Assembly (NCBI GenBank): GCA_016928355.1 | Contig: JAFGKW010000006.1 | Location: 1 to 64,000 of the forward strand | Origin: Methanomicrobiaceae archaeon | GTDB taxonomy: Archaea; Halobacteriota; Methanomicrobia; Methanomicrobiales; Methanomicrobiaceae | DNA: 64,000 nt | Direction: 5' to 3' | Part shown: positions 28,979 to 36,964 of the stretch, one piece after another | Position numbering within the stretch: position 1 is the stretch's first letter | Layout: every line of letters begins with the position of its first letter | Program-made: the position numbers and the translations under genes | Notes under the pieces: generated by a model | What the model was told of the DNA's origin: nothing | What the model saw: the letters and a program-made list of their open reading frames with translations, nothing else | Databases searched by the model: none

Positions 28979-30121
28979 ATGAAAATACTTCTCGTATCAA
29001 CACAGGACTATATACACCACCCCGTCCCCTCCCGCCACCACTATATATTCGAGTACCTTGCAGAGAGGCACGAGGTCTATGTGCCCCATTTTCACGTGAG
29101 CGAAGGGCCGGAGAGGGAGACCCGTCTGAAGGTCTTTGAGGCGACGAAATACTATACGAAGAATCCCGTAATCCACTATACGCTCAACGCACCTCATCAC
29201 TACAAAGTAATGGAGAAGATAATCCGCGAAGAGGGAATAGACGTCGTCGTTGCCGGAAACGTCCTTGCCGGAACTGCGGTAATAAAGGCTGCAAAGAATC
29301 ATGGTGTTCCGGTCCTCTTCGACTTAAAGGACTGGTTCCCCGACTCGGCGGCGATATACTACAAAAACCGCCTCCTTAAGGAACTGATCCACAAAGTTGT
29401 CTATGAGATTACCAGGTTCAATCTCAAAAACAGCGATTATATCACGACCGTCTCCCCTGCACTCGTCGACATGATCAGTGAATGCGGTTTTGAGAGCATA
29501 TCGATTCCCAATGGTGTCAATACCGATTATTTCAAACCGATGGACAGGGCCGTCGGAAGGAATATTACCGGCATTCCCGAAGATGACTTTGTCATAGGTT
29601 TTCTCGGGACGATCGAGAGGCGTTTTGAGCTTGATAAGGTTATAGAATGCCTCCCCGGACTGAAAGAGTACAACCCGAAGACAAAGCTTCTCATAGTCGG
29701 CGGCTCGCTCTTCACCGATTATCTCGATGAACTGAAGGAGCTCGTTGTATTAATGGATCTTGAAGACAGTGTTGTCTTTACAGGACTTGTTGAGTACAAA
29801 GAGCTCCCGAAGTACATCTCCGCGATGGACGTATGCACGATTCCCCTGTCAACCTCCGAATGGTACGGGATCTCGATGTCGAACAAGTTCTTCGAGTATT
29901 CCGCCTGCGGAAAACCGGTGCTTATCAAACCTGCACCGGGGATAATGGCTCTCGGCTGGGACAATACCTTTGTCTACACGAATTACGAAGAATTCGTTGA
30001 CAGGATAAAGTTTGTAATGGACAACCCACAGGAGTATCACCCTGATGTCGAACCCTACAGCTGGAAGAGAAGAGCGGATGATATTGAAAAGATACTTTAT
30101 GAACTGACGGAAAAGAAGTAA
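28979..30121 (+). CDS. GT4-family glycosyltransferase
   Basis: 380 residues, two Rossmann lobes of the GT-B fold. N-terminus MKILLVSTQDYIHHPVPSRH; C-terminal lobe with FLGTIERRFELDKVIECL and a donor-binding stretch ending NKFFEYSACGKPVL, matching the Glu-rich nucleotide-sugar motif of family 4. Transfers a sugar from an NDP donor, probably onto a lipid-linked glycan, judging from the adjacent nucleotide-sugar genes and AglB. GGAG seven bases before the ATG. Convergent with the Gfo/Idh gene. Confidence 0.88.
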   Translation: MKILLVSTQDYIHHPVPSRHHYIFEYLAERHEVYVPHFHVSEGPERETRLKVFEATKYYTKNPVIHYTLNAPHHYKVMEKIIREEGIDVVVAGNVLAGTAVIKAAKNHGVPVLFDLKDWFPDSAAIYYKNRLLKELIHKVVYEITRFNLKNSDYITTVSPALVDMISECGFESISIPNGVNTDYFKPMDRAVGRNITGIPEDDFVIGFLGTIERRFELDKVIECLPGLKEYNPKTKLLIVGGSLFTDYLDELKELVVLMDLEDSVVFTGLVEYKELPKYISAMDVCTIPLSTSEWYGISMSNKFFEYSACGKPVLIKPAPGIMALGWDNTFVYTNYEEFVDRIKFVMDNPQEYHPDVEPYSWKRRADDIEKILYELTEKK

Positions 30122-30129
30122 TTTTTTAA

Positions 30130-31122
30130 TTAATCAGGCCTGAAGCACTCGTTGTTCAGGCATTTTTCGACCATCTCAACAGCCCTCATTCCCGAGTACA
30201 TATCTGCAAGGGGCTGATTCCGTGTGCCTATACATGATACAAAGTCCATGAGCTCGGCCTTCAGCGGCTCGGCCTTTTCGATCTTTACGATCTCAACCTC
30301 GCCGTCCACAAGAACCGGATCGTTGTGGCTGCCGAGATCCCCCGTGATTTTGCCGTTGAATACCTCGATCTCATCATGCTTCATGTAATCGACGCGGACG
30401 GATTTTTCACTCCCGATTATGGTAAATACCCTCATCTTCTTGTCAAATGGGGACATCCAGCTCTCGACTGCGTAGCCTGATATATTGTCATCAAACTCCA
30501 TGAGGATATCGGCAAACTCCTCGATTCCCGGCTGCAGGAAGGTGCCTTTCGTTATCCTGGCGTTCCTCGGGTATTTAACACCCAGAAGATAGCAGTAGAG
30601 GTCGAGTTCGTGGACACCGAGTGCGTACATTACGCCCATATCCTTTCTCGGTGATGCAAATGCCATGCGGTTTGTGAACATGTAGTAGATCCTGCCCAGT
30701 TCGCCCGAATCTATCATCCTCTTTACTTTCTGTATCCCGGGGTGGTACCTGAAGATATGACCTACACCGATTATCCGGTTCTCACTCTCAGCAATCTTTA
30801 CGATGTCCCGGGCCTCTGCGGAGTTCATTGTCAGGGGTTTTTCCACAAATATGTCTTTTCCGGCGTAAAGGGCCTCTTTCCCTATGGGATAGTGGGTGTT
30901 TGAAGGGGTTACGATATCTATTGCATGTATCTCCAGGTCATCCAGGAGTTCCTGGTAGCTGTCCGTATATCCCACGCCCTCTCCGGCAAGTTCCTTCGCC
31001 CTTTCGATATCGATGTCGCAGAAGACCAGTTTGTCGATTACGCCCTCTTTTAGCATCTCCTTCCAGTTTCTGGCATGGTTCTTCCCCCAGTACCCGGTTC
31101 CAACAAGTCCGATTCCTGTCAT
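30130..31122 (-). CDS. Gfo/Idh/MocA-family oxidoreductase (WlbA-like sugar-nucleotide 3-dehydrogenase)
   Basis: 330 residues. N-terminal Rossmann motif GTGYWGKNHARNW binds NAD(P), FVEKPLTMNSAEA is the conserved EKP motif and a C-terminal beta-sheet domain follows (MGVMYALGVHELDLYCYLLG). In the adjacent gene set it would oxidise C3 of UDP-GlcNAc(A), providing the ketone for the DegT aminotransferase. Last gene of the three-gene minus-strand operon after the acetyltransferase and aminotransferase. Confidence 0.85.
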   Translation of the reverse strand: MTGIGLVGTGYWGKNHARNWKEMLKEGVIDKLVFCDIDIERAKELAGEGVGYTDSYQELLDDLEIHAIDIVTPSNTHYPIGKEALYAGKDIFVEKPLTMNSAEARDIVKIAESENRIIGVGHIFRYHPGIQKVKRMIDSGELGRIYYMFTNRMAFASPRKDMGVMYALGVHELDLYCYLLGVKYPRNARITKGTFLQPGIEEFADILMEFDDNISGYAVESWMSPFDKKMRVFTIIGSEKSVRVDYMKHDEIEVFNGKITGDLGSHNDPVLVDGEVEIVKIEKAEPLKAELMDFVSCIGTRNQPLADMYSGMRAVEMVEKCLNNECFRPD

Positions 31123-31140
31123 ATTATCACTATATCAAGA

Positions 31141-32235
31141 TTATACGAAATATTCAGTAATATTTTCAGCAATATACTCTCTATCCGCCGCACTTAAATG
31201 CGGGTGGACCGGTATGGAGAGGATCTCCCCGGCGATGCCTTCTGTTACCGGGAGCGCTGCCCCTTCTGCATAAGGCACCATCACCGGCTGCATGTGCACA
31301 GGTATGGGGTAGTGTATCCCGGTTGAAATCCCCTTCTTCGCGAGATGCTCCTGGAGTTTCTCCCTCTCCTTTACCCTGATTACATACTGGTGGTACACCG
31401 CTTTCGCCCACGCTTCTTCTTTCGGGATTACTATTCCGTCAATATCCATTTTCGAGGAGAAATACGCTGCGTTATCCCTTCTCTTCTCGTTCCATTCCGG
31501 CAGGTGGCGAAGCTGAATCCGTCCGATTGCCGCATGGATCTCGCTCAGCCTCAGGTTAAGTCCGGGGAGTTCATGGAAGTACTTGCTCCCGTCCCTTCTT
31601 CCCTGGTCCCTTATGGCCGCCGCCGTCTCCGCGACCTCCTGGTCTCTTACAGTAATCGCACCGCCGTCTCCTGCAACAGTCATGTTCTTTGAGGGGAAGA
31701 AGCTGAATGCGGCGATATCTCCAATAGAACCTGTTTTTTTTCCCCTGTATTCAGCTCCGTGGCTCTGGCAGGCGTCCTCGATGACATAGAGGCTCTTCTC
31801 CTCTGCGATCTCGCAGATTTCATCCATCTCGCAGGGGTGGCCGTAGATATGAACCGGGATTACGGCCCTTGTATCTTTACTGATCTTTGATCTCAGGTCG
31901 TCTGTATCTATCGTATAGTTTTCCGGGCTGATATCTGCAAAGACCGGCCTTGCACCCGCAAAAAGGACTGCATTTGCCGTTGCGATGAACGTATGCGAGG
32001 GAACGATCACCTCGTCGCCCGGACCGATATCAAGCGCCTTTAACGCGAGGATCAGTGCATTTGTTCCCGAGTTCACCATTATGGCATTCTTGCTGCCGCA
32101 GAAATCCGCGAACTCATCTTCGAATTTGCTGTTCTCCTCGCCCTTTATGTATTTTCCGCTGTCAAGTATTGAAGCGGTCTTTTCCTTTATCTCGTCGTCC
32201 GAGTACATCTCGGCCATATTGATCTTATTCATCAT
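31141..32235 (-). CDS. DegT/DnrJ/EryC1/StrS aminotransferase (sugar nucleotide, WlbE-like)
   Basis: PLP enzyme of about 365 residues: NSGTNALILALKAL at the phosphate site, ACQSHGAEYRG with the cofactor-stacking region, and FSFFPSKNMTVAGDGGAITV with the Schiff-base Lys. Likely transaminates a 3-keto-UDP-sugar. A longer frame runs to 32373 through the neighbouring gene, but GGGAGG just before tandem ATGs at 32235/32232 sets the start. It begins inside the last codons of the acetyltransferase gene, so translation is coupled. Confidence 0.9.
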   Translation of the reverse strand: MMNKINMAEMYSDDEIKEKTASILDSGKYIKGEENSKFEDEFADFCGSKNAIMVNSGTNALILALKALDIGPGDEVIVPSHTFIATANAVLFAGARPVFADISPENYTIDTDDLRSKISKDTRAVIPVHIYGHPCEMDEICEIAEEKSLYVIEDACQSHGAEYRGKKTGSIGDIAAFSFFPSKNMTVAGDGGAITVRDQEVAETAAAIRDQGRRDGSKYFHELPGLNLRLSEIHAAIGRIQLRHLPEWNEKRRDNAAYFSSKMDIDGIVIPKEEAWAKAVYHQYVIRVKEREKLQEHLAKKGISTGIHYPIPVHMQPVMVPYAEGAALPVTEGIAGEILSIPVHPHLSAADREYIAENITEYFV

Positions 32236-32851
32236 TATCCTCCCAGTCGTAGGGCCTCTTCCTGAGACCGCTGACGCAGGTAAGCTCTCCTTTTTCTTTT
32301 TTAATCTGTGCGGGATTTCCGTATGCAACGCAGTTGTCGGGAACGGATTTTGTAACAACAGATCCGAACCCAATTACGGCGCCTGCTCCTATCCTGACAT
32401 GCGGCCCTATTGTGACATTTCCGCCGATTCTGGCACCTTTTCCGATTACAACACCTTTTGCACATTCAGAAAAACATGGACAGGGAGGGTGGAGTGTATT
32501 GAGGATCGTAACCGACGGTCCGATCCACGCGCCCTCTTCAATTACGACGAACTCGGGGATAAAGCAGTTTGAGTGGATCCTGACCCCGTCTCCGATGACA
32601 TTTTCCTTCTCGACAATCGAGTGAGTGCCTATGCTCACGTTGTCGCCGATTATGTTGTTCTCCCTTATCATTACGCCATGCCCGGTCTGGAAACCGCTGC
32701 CGATCCTGTTTCCCCTGTATATCACCGAGTGTGACCTGATCCTGCAGTTTTCACCGATTTCAAGCTTTTTTTCAAGCGCGGCGGGGTCCTTCCCGAGGAT
32801 GACATATTCCCCGATCTCCGGGTTATCTCCGATTTCAACAAAAGGGTCCAT
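32225..32851 (-). CDS. Left-handed beta-helix acyltransferase (WlbD/WbbJ-type N-acetyltransferase)
   Basis: 208 residues made almost wholly of hexapeptide repeats ([LIV]Gxxxx), for example ARIGGNVTIGPHVRIGAGAV and IGDNVSIGTHSIVEKENVIG, forming a trimeric beta-helix that uses acetyl-CoA. Expected to acetylate the 3-amino group made by the neighbouring aminotransferase, giving a 2,3-diacetamido sugar typical of methanogen N-glycans. First gene of the operon, divergent from aglB with 122 bases between. Confidence 0.88.
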   Translation of the reverse strand: MDPFVEIGDNPEIGEYVILGKDPAALEKKLEIGENCRIRSHSVIYRGNRIGSGFQTGHGVMIRENNIIGDNVSIGTHSIVEKENVIGDGVRIHSNCFIPEFVVIEEGAWIGPSVTILNTLHPPCPCFSECAKGVVIGKGARIGGNVTIGPHVRIGAGAVIGFGSVVTKSVPDNCVAYGNPAQIKKEKGELTCVSGLRKRPYDWEDNDE

Positions 32852-32973
32852 CTTTCAGTATAATTATCCTGTTATTATTGCATTCATTTTTTGCTGTACT
32901 GCATTTACATTAAACTTATCAGGACAATAATATAATAGCCTTTGATTGAGATAATTCTTAAGCAGGAGATAAT

Positions 32974-35550
32974 ATGGACTTCCAGTCTTCAATGAATAAA
33001 CGAAATCTGATAATACTGGTTTTAATCATCTTTTTTGCTATCTTCGCATTCTGGATGAGAATGATTCCTGCAGAGGGACTTGCAGGTTCAGCCGGTGTGG
33101 ATCTTCTTGGAAACGATCCCTGGTACAATCTCCGCGAGATTGAGGTGATGCTGGACAACTCCCTCGAGTACCCGTGGTTTGATCCGATGACCTACTATCC
33201 GCACGGTACAGATAACTTCTGGGGGCCGCTCTTCCCGTTCCTGGCCTCTGTTCTGTGTATTCTTGCAGGTGCGTCCACAAGGCCGGAGATAATGTACGTC
33301 TCTTCATGTGTTCCGCCGCTCATGGCGGCTGCAATGGTTCCTGTCACATTTTTCGTTGCCGAGAGGGCATATAACTGGAAAGCGGGAATTGTTGCGGCCT
33401 TTATGATATCCTTCATATCGGGTCAGTATTATTACAGGTCGCTCTTTGCCTTCGTCGATCACCATATAGCAGAGGTCCTCTTCAGCACCTTGTTCTGTAT
33501 GGTCTATATCGTCTATCTGGTATATGTACACAAGAACCCTGTTGATTTTACCGATAAGGAATCACTGAAGATTCCGGCGCTGATCGCGGTTGCTGCGGGA
33601 GTTGCCTATACCCTGGGTCTTTACGTGATGCCGACTATGGCTCTCTTCGCCCTTATTGTTGCTATCTTTACAGGACTGATGTTCATTTTAAACAGTCACA
33701 GGAAAATCTCTTCGGAGTATCTTGTTCTTATAAATACCATAGCATTCCTCGTTGCAATCGTCGGAATGTTCCTGCTCGGGTTCCATCATTCGGGAACAGA
33801 GCTTACGAGATATTCGATGGGCCATGTCTATGCCTATCTTGCCCTTATAATTGCAACAATAATCCTCTACGCAATGAGGCGGGCCCTTAAGGACAAGTCC
33901 TGGACTTTCTATTTCGCAGCGGTGGTTGCATTCGGAATCGCAGCGCTTGCATTTATGATCGTTGCAATGCCGGACTTCTACAGCACCTTCATATCCGGAC
34001 TTCTGGCATTCTTCGGCTACTCGACACAGCTTACCACAATCGAGGAGGCCCGGGCATGGAGCTTCCTGCAGGCATGGCAGTCGTTTAATGTCGCAATCCT
34101 TCTGATGATACTGGGTCTGGTCACGGCAGTATATGAATATGTAAAAGAGAAGAGGGACACCTTCATATTCATACTCGTCTGGTCGCTTCTCATCATTTAT
34201 TCTACGACTATCCAGGTCCGTTACGAGTATTATCTCGCTGCAAATATCGCCATACTGGCTGGTATATTTACCGCATGCACGATTGGCTACGGGCAGGCTG
34301 AGATAGACAGGCTTCTCTTAAAATTAAAATCAGAACCCGAAAAACCTCCTGAAGAGGAAACTGAAAAGAAGGGGAAGGGTAAAAAACACCAGAAGAAGAC
34401 TCCTCCGAAAAAGCAGCACATCAATTCCGGGAAGCTGATTCCACTTGCAGCAGCTGTGATTCTTGTTGGGGCAGGTGCGTTTGCGATGATACCTGTCGAT
34501 ATCAATACCTCCGAGGCAATGAAGTACGGTGGAATGACCTACGACTGGAGAGAGGCTCTCGAATGGTTTGGTGAAAATTCCCCCGATACCGGAATAGATT
34601 ATTATGAAGTCTATTACAGGGATGAATATACGAATCCTTCCGAATCATACGGTGTCATGTCGTGGTGGGATTACGGTCACTGGATAACCTTCATCTCCAA
34701 GAGACCGCCAAATGCAAATCCGTTCCAGGAAGGTGTTGCAGGACCGAATGGTGCGGCTGCATATTTCATCCAGCAGGATGAGAGTAAATCAAATAATATC
34801 CTCGACAACCTCGGTACACGCTATGTGATCACCGACGCAGAGATGGATACTGCAAAGTTCTGGGCGATGGCTACATGGTACAATCCCGAGGTCCAGCAGG
34901 CGCCGTACATCCAGCAGTTCATCAATTTAAAAGAGGACAATTCATACGATCTTGTTCCTTTATATACGCAGGAATATTTCCTGACTATGGTCTCGAGGCT
35001 GCACAACTTCGACGGTTCTATGGTAGATCCAACGGAGGTCTATTATATTGAGTATGTTGACGGAGCAGCATACGGCTCTCCTTATCCAATTTTATCGGGA
35101 TATGAACTTCTTAGTCCTGTAGAGGCGGAAGCAAGGGCTGCAGCCTTCAACGCGGCGGCAGGGTCCGGAAAGGGAGCTGCGGTCATAAGCCCGGACGTCC
35201 TGACACCCGATTCAAAAGTCCCGGCTCTTCAGCACTATCGCCTGGTTCACGAATCACCGACAAACCTTCTTGCAGCAAACATCCAGGACCTGAGGTATGT
35301 AAAGGTCTTTGAATATGTCCCCGGGGCAGTAATCAGCGGAGAGGGTACTATAGAGATTGATCTTGAGACAAACAATGAGAGGAAGTTCACGTACAGGCAG
35401 GAGAGTATTGACGGCCAGTTTATCGTGCCGTATTCAACAACAGGTGCAAACGGCGACATAGCACCGCTTGGTGAATATAAGATAGCTGAAACCGGTCAGA
35501 CGTTTACCGTATCGGAAGATGCTGTAATGAATGGTCTTACAGTCAACTAA
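32974..35550 (+). CDS. aglB: Dolichyl-phosphooligosaccharide-protein glycotransferase (STT3 family)
   Basis: 858 residues. Transfers the lipid-linked glycan to Asn in N-X-S/T sequons outside the membrane. About thirteen membrane helices; the first external loop has GNDPWYNLREIE with the catalytic Asp, and near residue 563 is SWWDYGHW, the WWDYG signature. Between the last helices (about 450-487) lies an unusual Lys/Glu/Pro-rich segment (KKGKGKKHQKKTPPKKQ). AGGAGAT before the ATG confirms the start. Products of the divergent operon presumably build its donor; pilins and PKD/PEGA proteins nearby are plausible acceptors. Confidence 0.95.
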   Translation: MDFQSSMNKRNLIILVLIIFFAIFAFWMRMIPAEGLAGSAGVDLLGNDPWYNLREIEVMLDNSLEYPWFDPMTYYPHGTDNFWGPLFPFLASVLCILAGASTRPEIMYVSSCVPPLMAAAMVPVTFFVAERAYNWKAGIVAAFMISFISGQYYYRSLFAFVDHHIAEVLFSTLFCMVYIVYLVYVHKNPVDFTDKESLKIPALIAVAAGVAYTLGLYVMPTMALFALIVAIFTGLMFILNSHRKISSEYLVLINTIAFLVAIVGMFLLGFHHSGTELTRYSMGHVYAYLALIIATIILYAMRRALKDKSWTFYFAAVVAFGIAALAFMIVAMPDFYSTFISGLLAFFGYSTQLTTIEEARAWSFLQAWQSFNVAILLMILGLVTAVYEYVKEKRDTFIFILVWSLLIIYSTTIQVRYEYYLAANIAILAGIFTACTIGYGQAEIDRLLLKLKSEPEKPPEEETEKKGKGKKHQKKTPPKKQHINSGKLIPLAAAVILVGAGAFAMIPVDINTSEAMKYGGMTYDWREALEWFGENSPDTGIDYYEVYYRDEYTNPSESYGVMSWWDYGHWITFISKRPPNANPFQEGVAGPNGAAAYFIQQDESKSNNILDNLGTRYVITDAEMDTAKFWAMATWYNPEVQQAPYIQQFINLKEDNSYDLVPLYTQEYFLTMVSRLHNFDGSMVDPTEVYYIEYVDGAAYGSPYPILSGYELLSPVEAEARAAAFNAAAGSGKGAAVISPDVLTPDSKVPALQHYRLVHESPTNLLAANIQDLRYVKVFEYVPGAVISGEGTIEIDLETNNERKFTYRQESIDGQFIVPYSTTGANGDIAPLGEYKIAETGQTFTVSEDAVMNGLTVN

Positions 35551-35589
35551 AACTCTTTTTTTATAGATTTTTTCGGATTTTGAAGAAGG

Positions 35590-35611
35590 GGAGGGGGAGG
35601 ATTCCCCCTCC
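35590..35611. terminator. 9-bp G/C hairpin between convergent aglB and PKD genes
   Basis: Perfect stem GGAGGGGGA/TCCCCCTCC with a GGAT loop, preceded by T-runs after aglB (CTTTTTTTATAG, TTTTTTCGG). Same design as the terminal hairpin of the modular repeats at 10385, 16879 and 53021, but without their other modules. Probably a bidirectional terminator or mRNA 3'-end stabiliser. Confidence 0.55.
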
Positions 35612-35637
35612 ATCTATCAAATATCAAAAAGTAATAT

Positions 35638-36963
35638 TCAGCTCATCCCGAAGAGGCCCTTTAAGAGAATTATCCATTCCTTATAGAGCCCGTGGAATCT
35701 CACCGTTTCGCTCCTGAAGAACTCTGTACCGGGGATCCCGAAGATCTTCGTTCCGTTCTGCACAACTGCCGGAACGGTCAGGTCAGGTGTTTCCGTCTCT
35801 GTTATCACATATGTCGGCTGGGCTGTGGTTGCCGTGGGAGTTGCTGTTGTGGCTGTCGCCGTCACAGGATTTTCGACTTTAATGTAATCAGTCTTTGAAA
35901 GTGTATAGGTCTCACCACCGTTGTCGGTTACGATTAGGGTTACGTCATACTCCCCGAGGAAATTGTAGGTGTGAACCGGGTTCGCGTCGTCTGAGGTACT
36001 CCCGTCTCCAAAATCCCAGTGATATGAATCTATTGTAAGGTCAGAAGGTGTCGTGCTTGTGAATTTGACGCTGAGCGGGTTGTCTCCGGTTGTCACGTTT
36101 CCGGTAAATGATGCTGTAAGCCCGCTTGTGACCTGAATGTATCCTGTTTCTGTGATAGTATTGTATTTAAAATTAGGAGATGAGTGGGCGGTAACGGTGA
36201 GTGAGACTGTATAATTTCCCGTCTTGGGAAAGACATTTTCGGGATTCTGGAGAGTTGACGTATTACCATCGCCGAAATTCCACGACCATGCGGTTATATT
36301 CCCGTAGGAGACTGTTGACTGGTCGGTAAACTTCACACCGAGGGGGACATCCCCTGATGTTACGTTCGATGTGAAGAGTGCTGTTGGGGTCGGATATATT
36401 ACAGATATTGATTTTTCTGTTGAATTTGAGGCTTCTCCACGGTTTACAGTTAGTGTGACCGTATAGGTATTTGGTGATGCAAATGTATGTGATACAGTCG
36501 ACTGTGTTGAATCGGTAGATGTACCATCTCCAAAATCCCATGTGAAGTCATGTGTTCCCGCTGTGATGTCGGTGAATGTAACGGTCAGGGGAGCCCCTCC
36601 ACTGGTGGCCGATGCGGTGAAGCAGGGTGTAAGCACGGGTTCTTCCAGTGCAACAAGATCTTCAGCCATGTCGTCCGGCTGATCGCTGAAAGTCGTTGTC
36701 AGTCTTACAGTGTAAGAATTAACAGAGGAGTATGTATGCGAAGGTGACTGTCCTGATGCCGTGCTTCCATCCCCGAAGTCCCAGCTCCATGAGGTGACGT
36801 TTGGGAGTCCTACCGCTCCTGTAAAATAGACGGTCAGGTAATCCGCATTTGTTCCCTGCTCCCATGTAAATGACGTAGTATTTGCAGCCGAGGCTGGAAG
36901 CACCATGATGGCGCAGACAGCCAGAATTGATACTATGAATATCCCAGATCGCATTTTTATCAT
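35638..36963 (-). CDS. Secreted protein with four PKD domains
   Basis: About 441 residues: signal peptide ending LPASAA, four PKD beta-sandwich repeats each with a W(D/N)FGDG core (SWDFGDGST, TWDFGDGTS, SWNFGDGNT, HWDFGDGST), a Thr-rich linker (about 370-400) and a C-terminal hydrophobic stretch (IILLKGLFGMS). Cell-surface adhesion or S-layer-associated protein; many N-X-T/S sequons suggest glycosylation. GGAGGT lies seven bases before the ATG at 36963, preferred over an in-frame GTG at 36972. Starts two bases before the stop region of the upstream Yip1-type gene, so one operon. Confidence 0.85.
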   Translation of the reverse strand: MIKMRSGIFIVSILAVCAIMVLPASAANTTSFTWEQGTNADYLTVYFTGAVGLPNVTSWSWDFGDGSTASGQSPSHTYSSVNSYTVRLTTTFSDQPDDMAEDLVALEEPVLTPCFTASATSGGAPLTVTFTDITAGTHDFTWDFGDGTSTDSTQSTVSHTFASPNTYTVTLTVNRGEASNSTEKSISVIYPTPTALFTSNVTSGDVPLGVKFTDQSTVSYGNITAWSWNFGDGNTSTLQNPENVFPKTGNYTVSLTVTAHSSPNFKYNTITETGYIQVTSGLTASFTGNVTTGDNPLSVKFTSTTPSDLTIDSYHWDFGDGSTSDDANPVHTYNFLGEYDVTLIVTDNGGETYTLSKTDYIKVENPVTATATTATPTATTAQPTYVITETETPDLTVPAVVQNGTKIFGIPGTEFFRSETVRFHGLYKEWIILLKGLFGMS

Positions 36964-36964
36964 A

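Noticed and set aside
32235-32373. N-terminal extension of the aminotransferase to 32373
   Set aside because: Lies wholly within the acetyltransferase gene and lacks family similarity; GGGAGG sets the start at 32235/32232.
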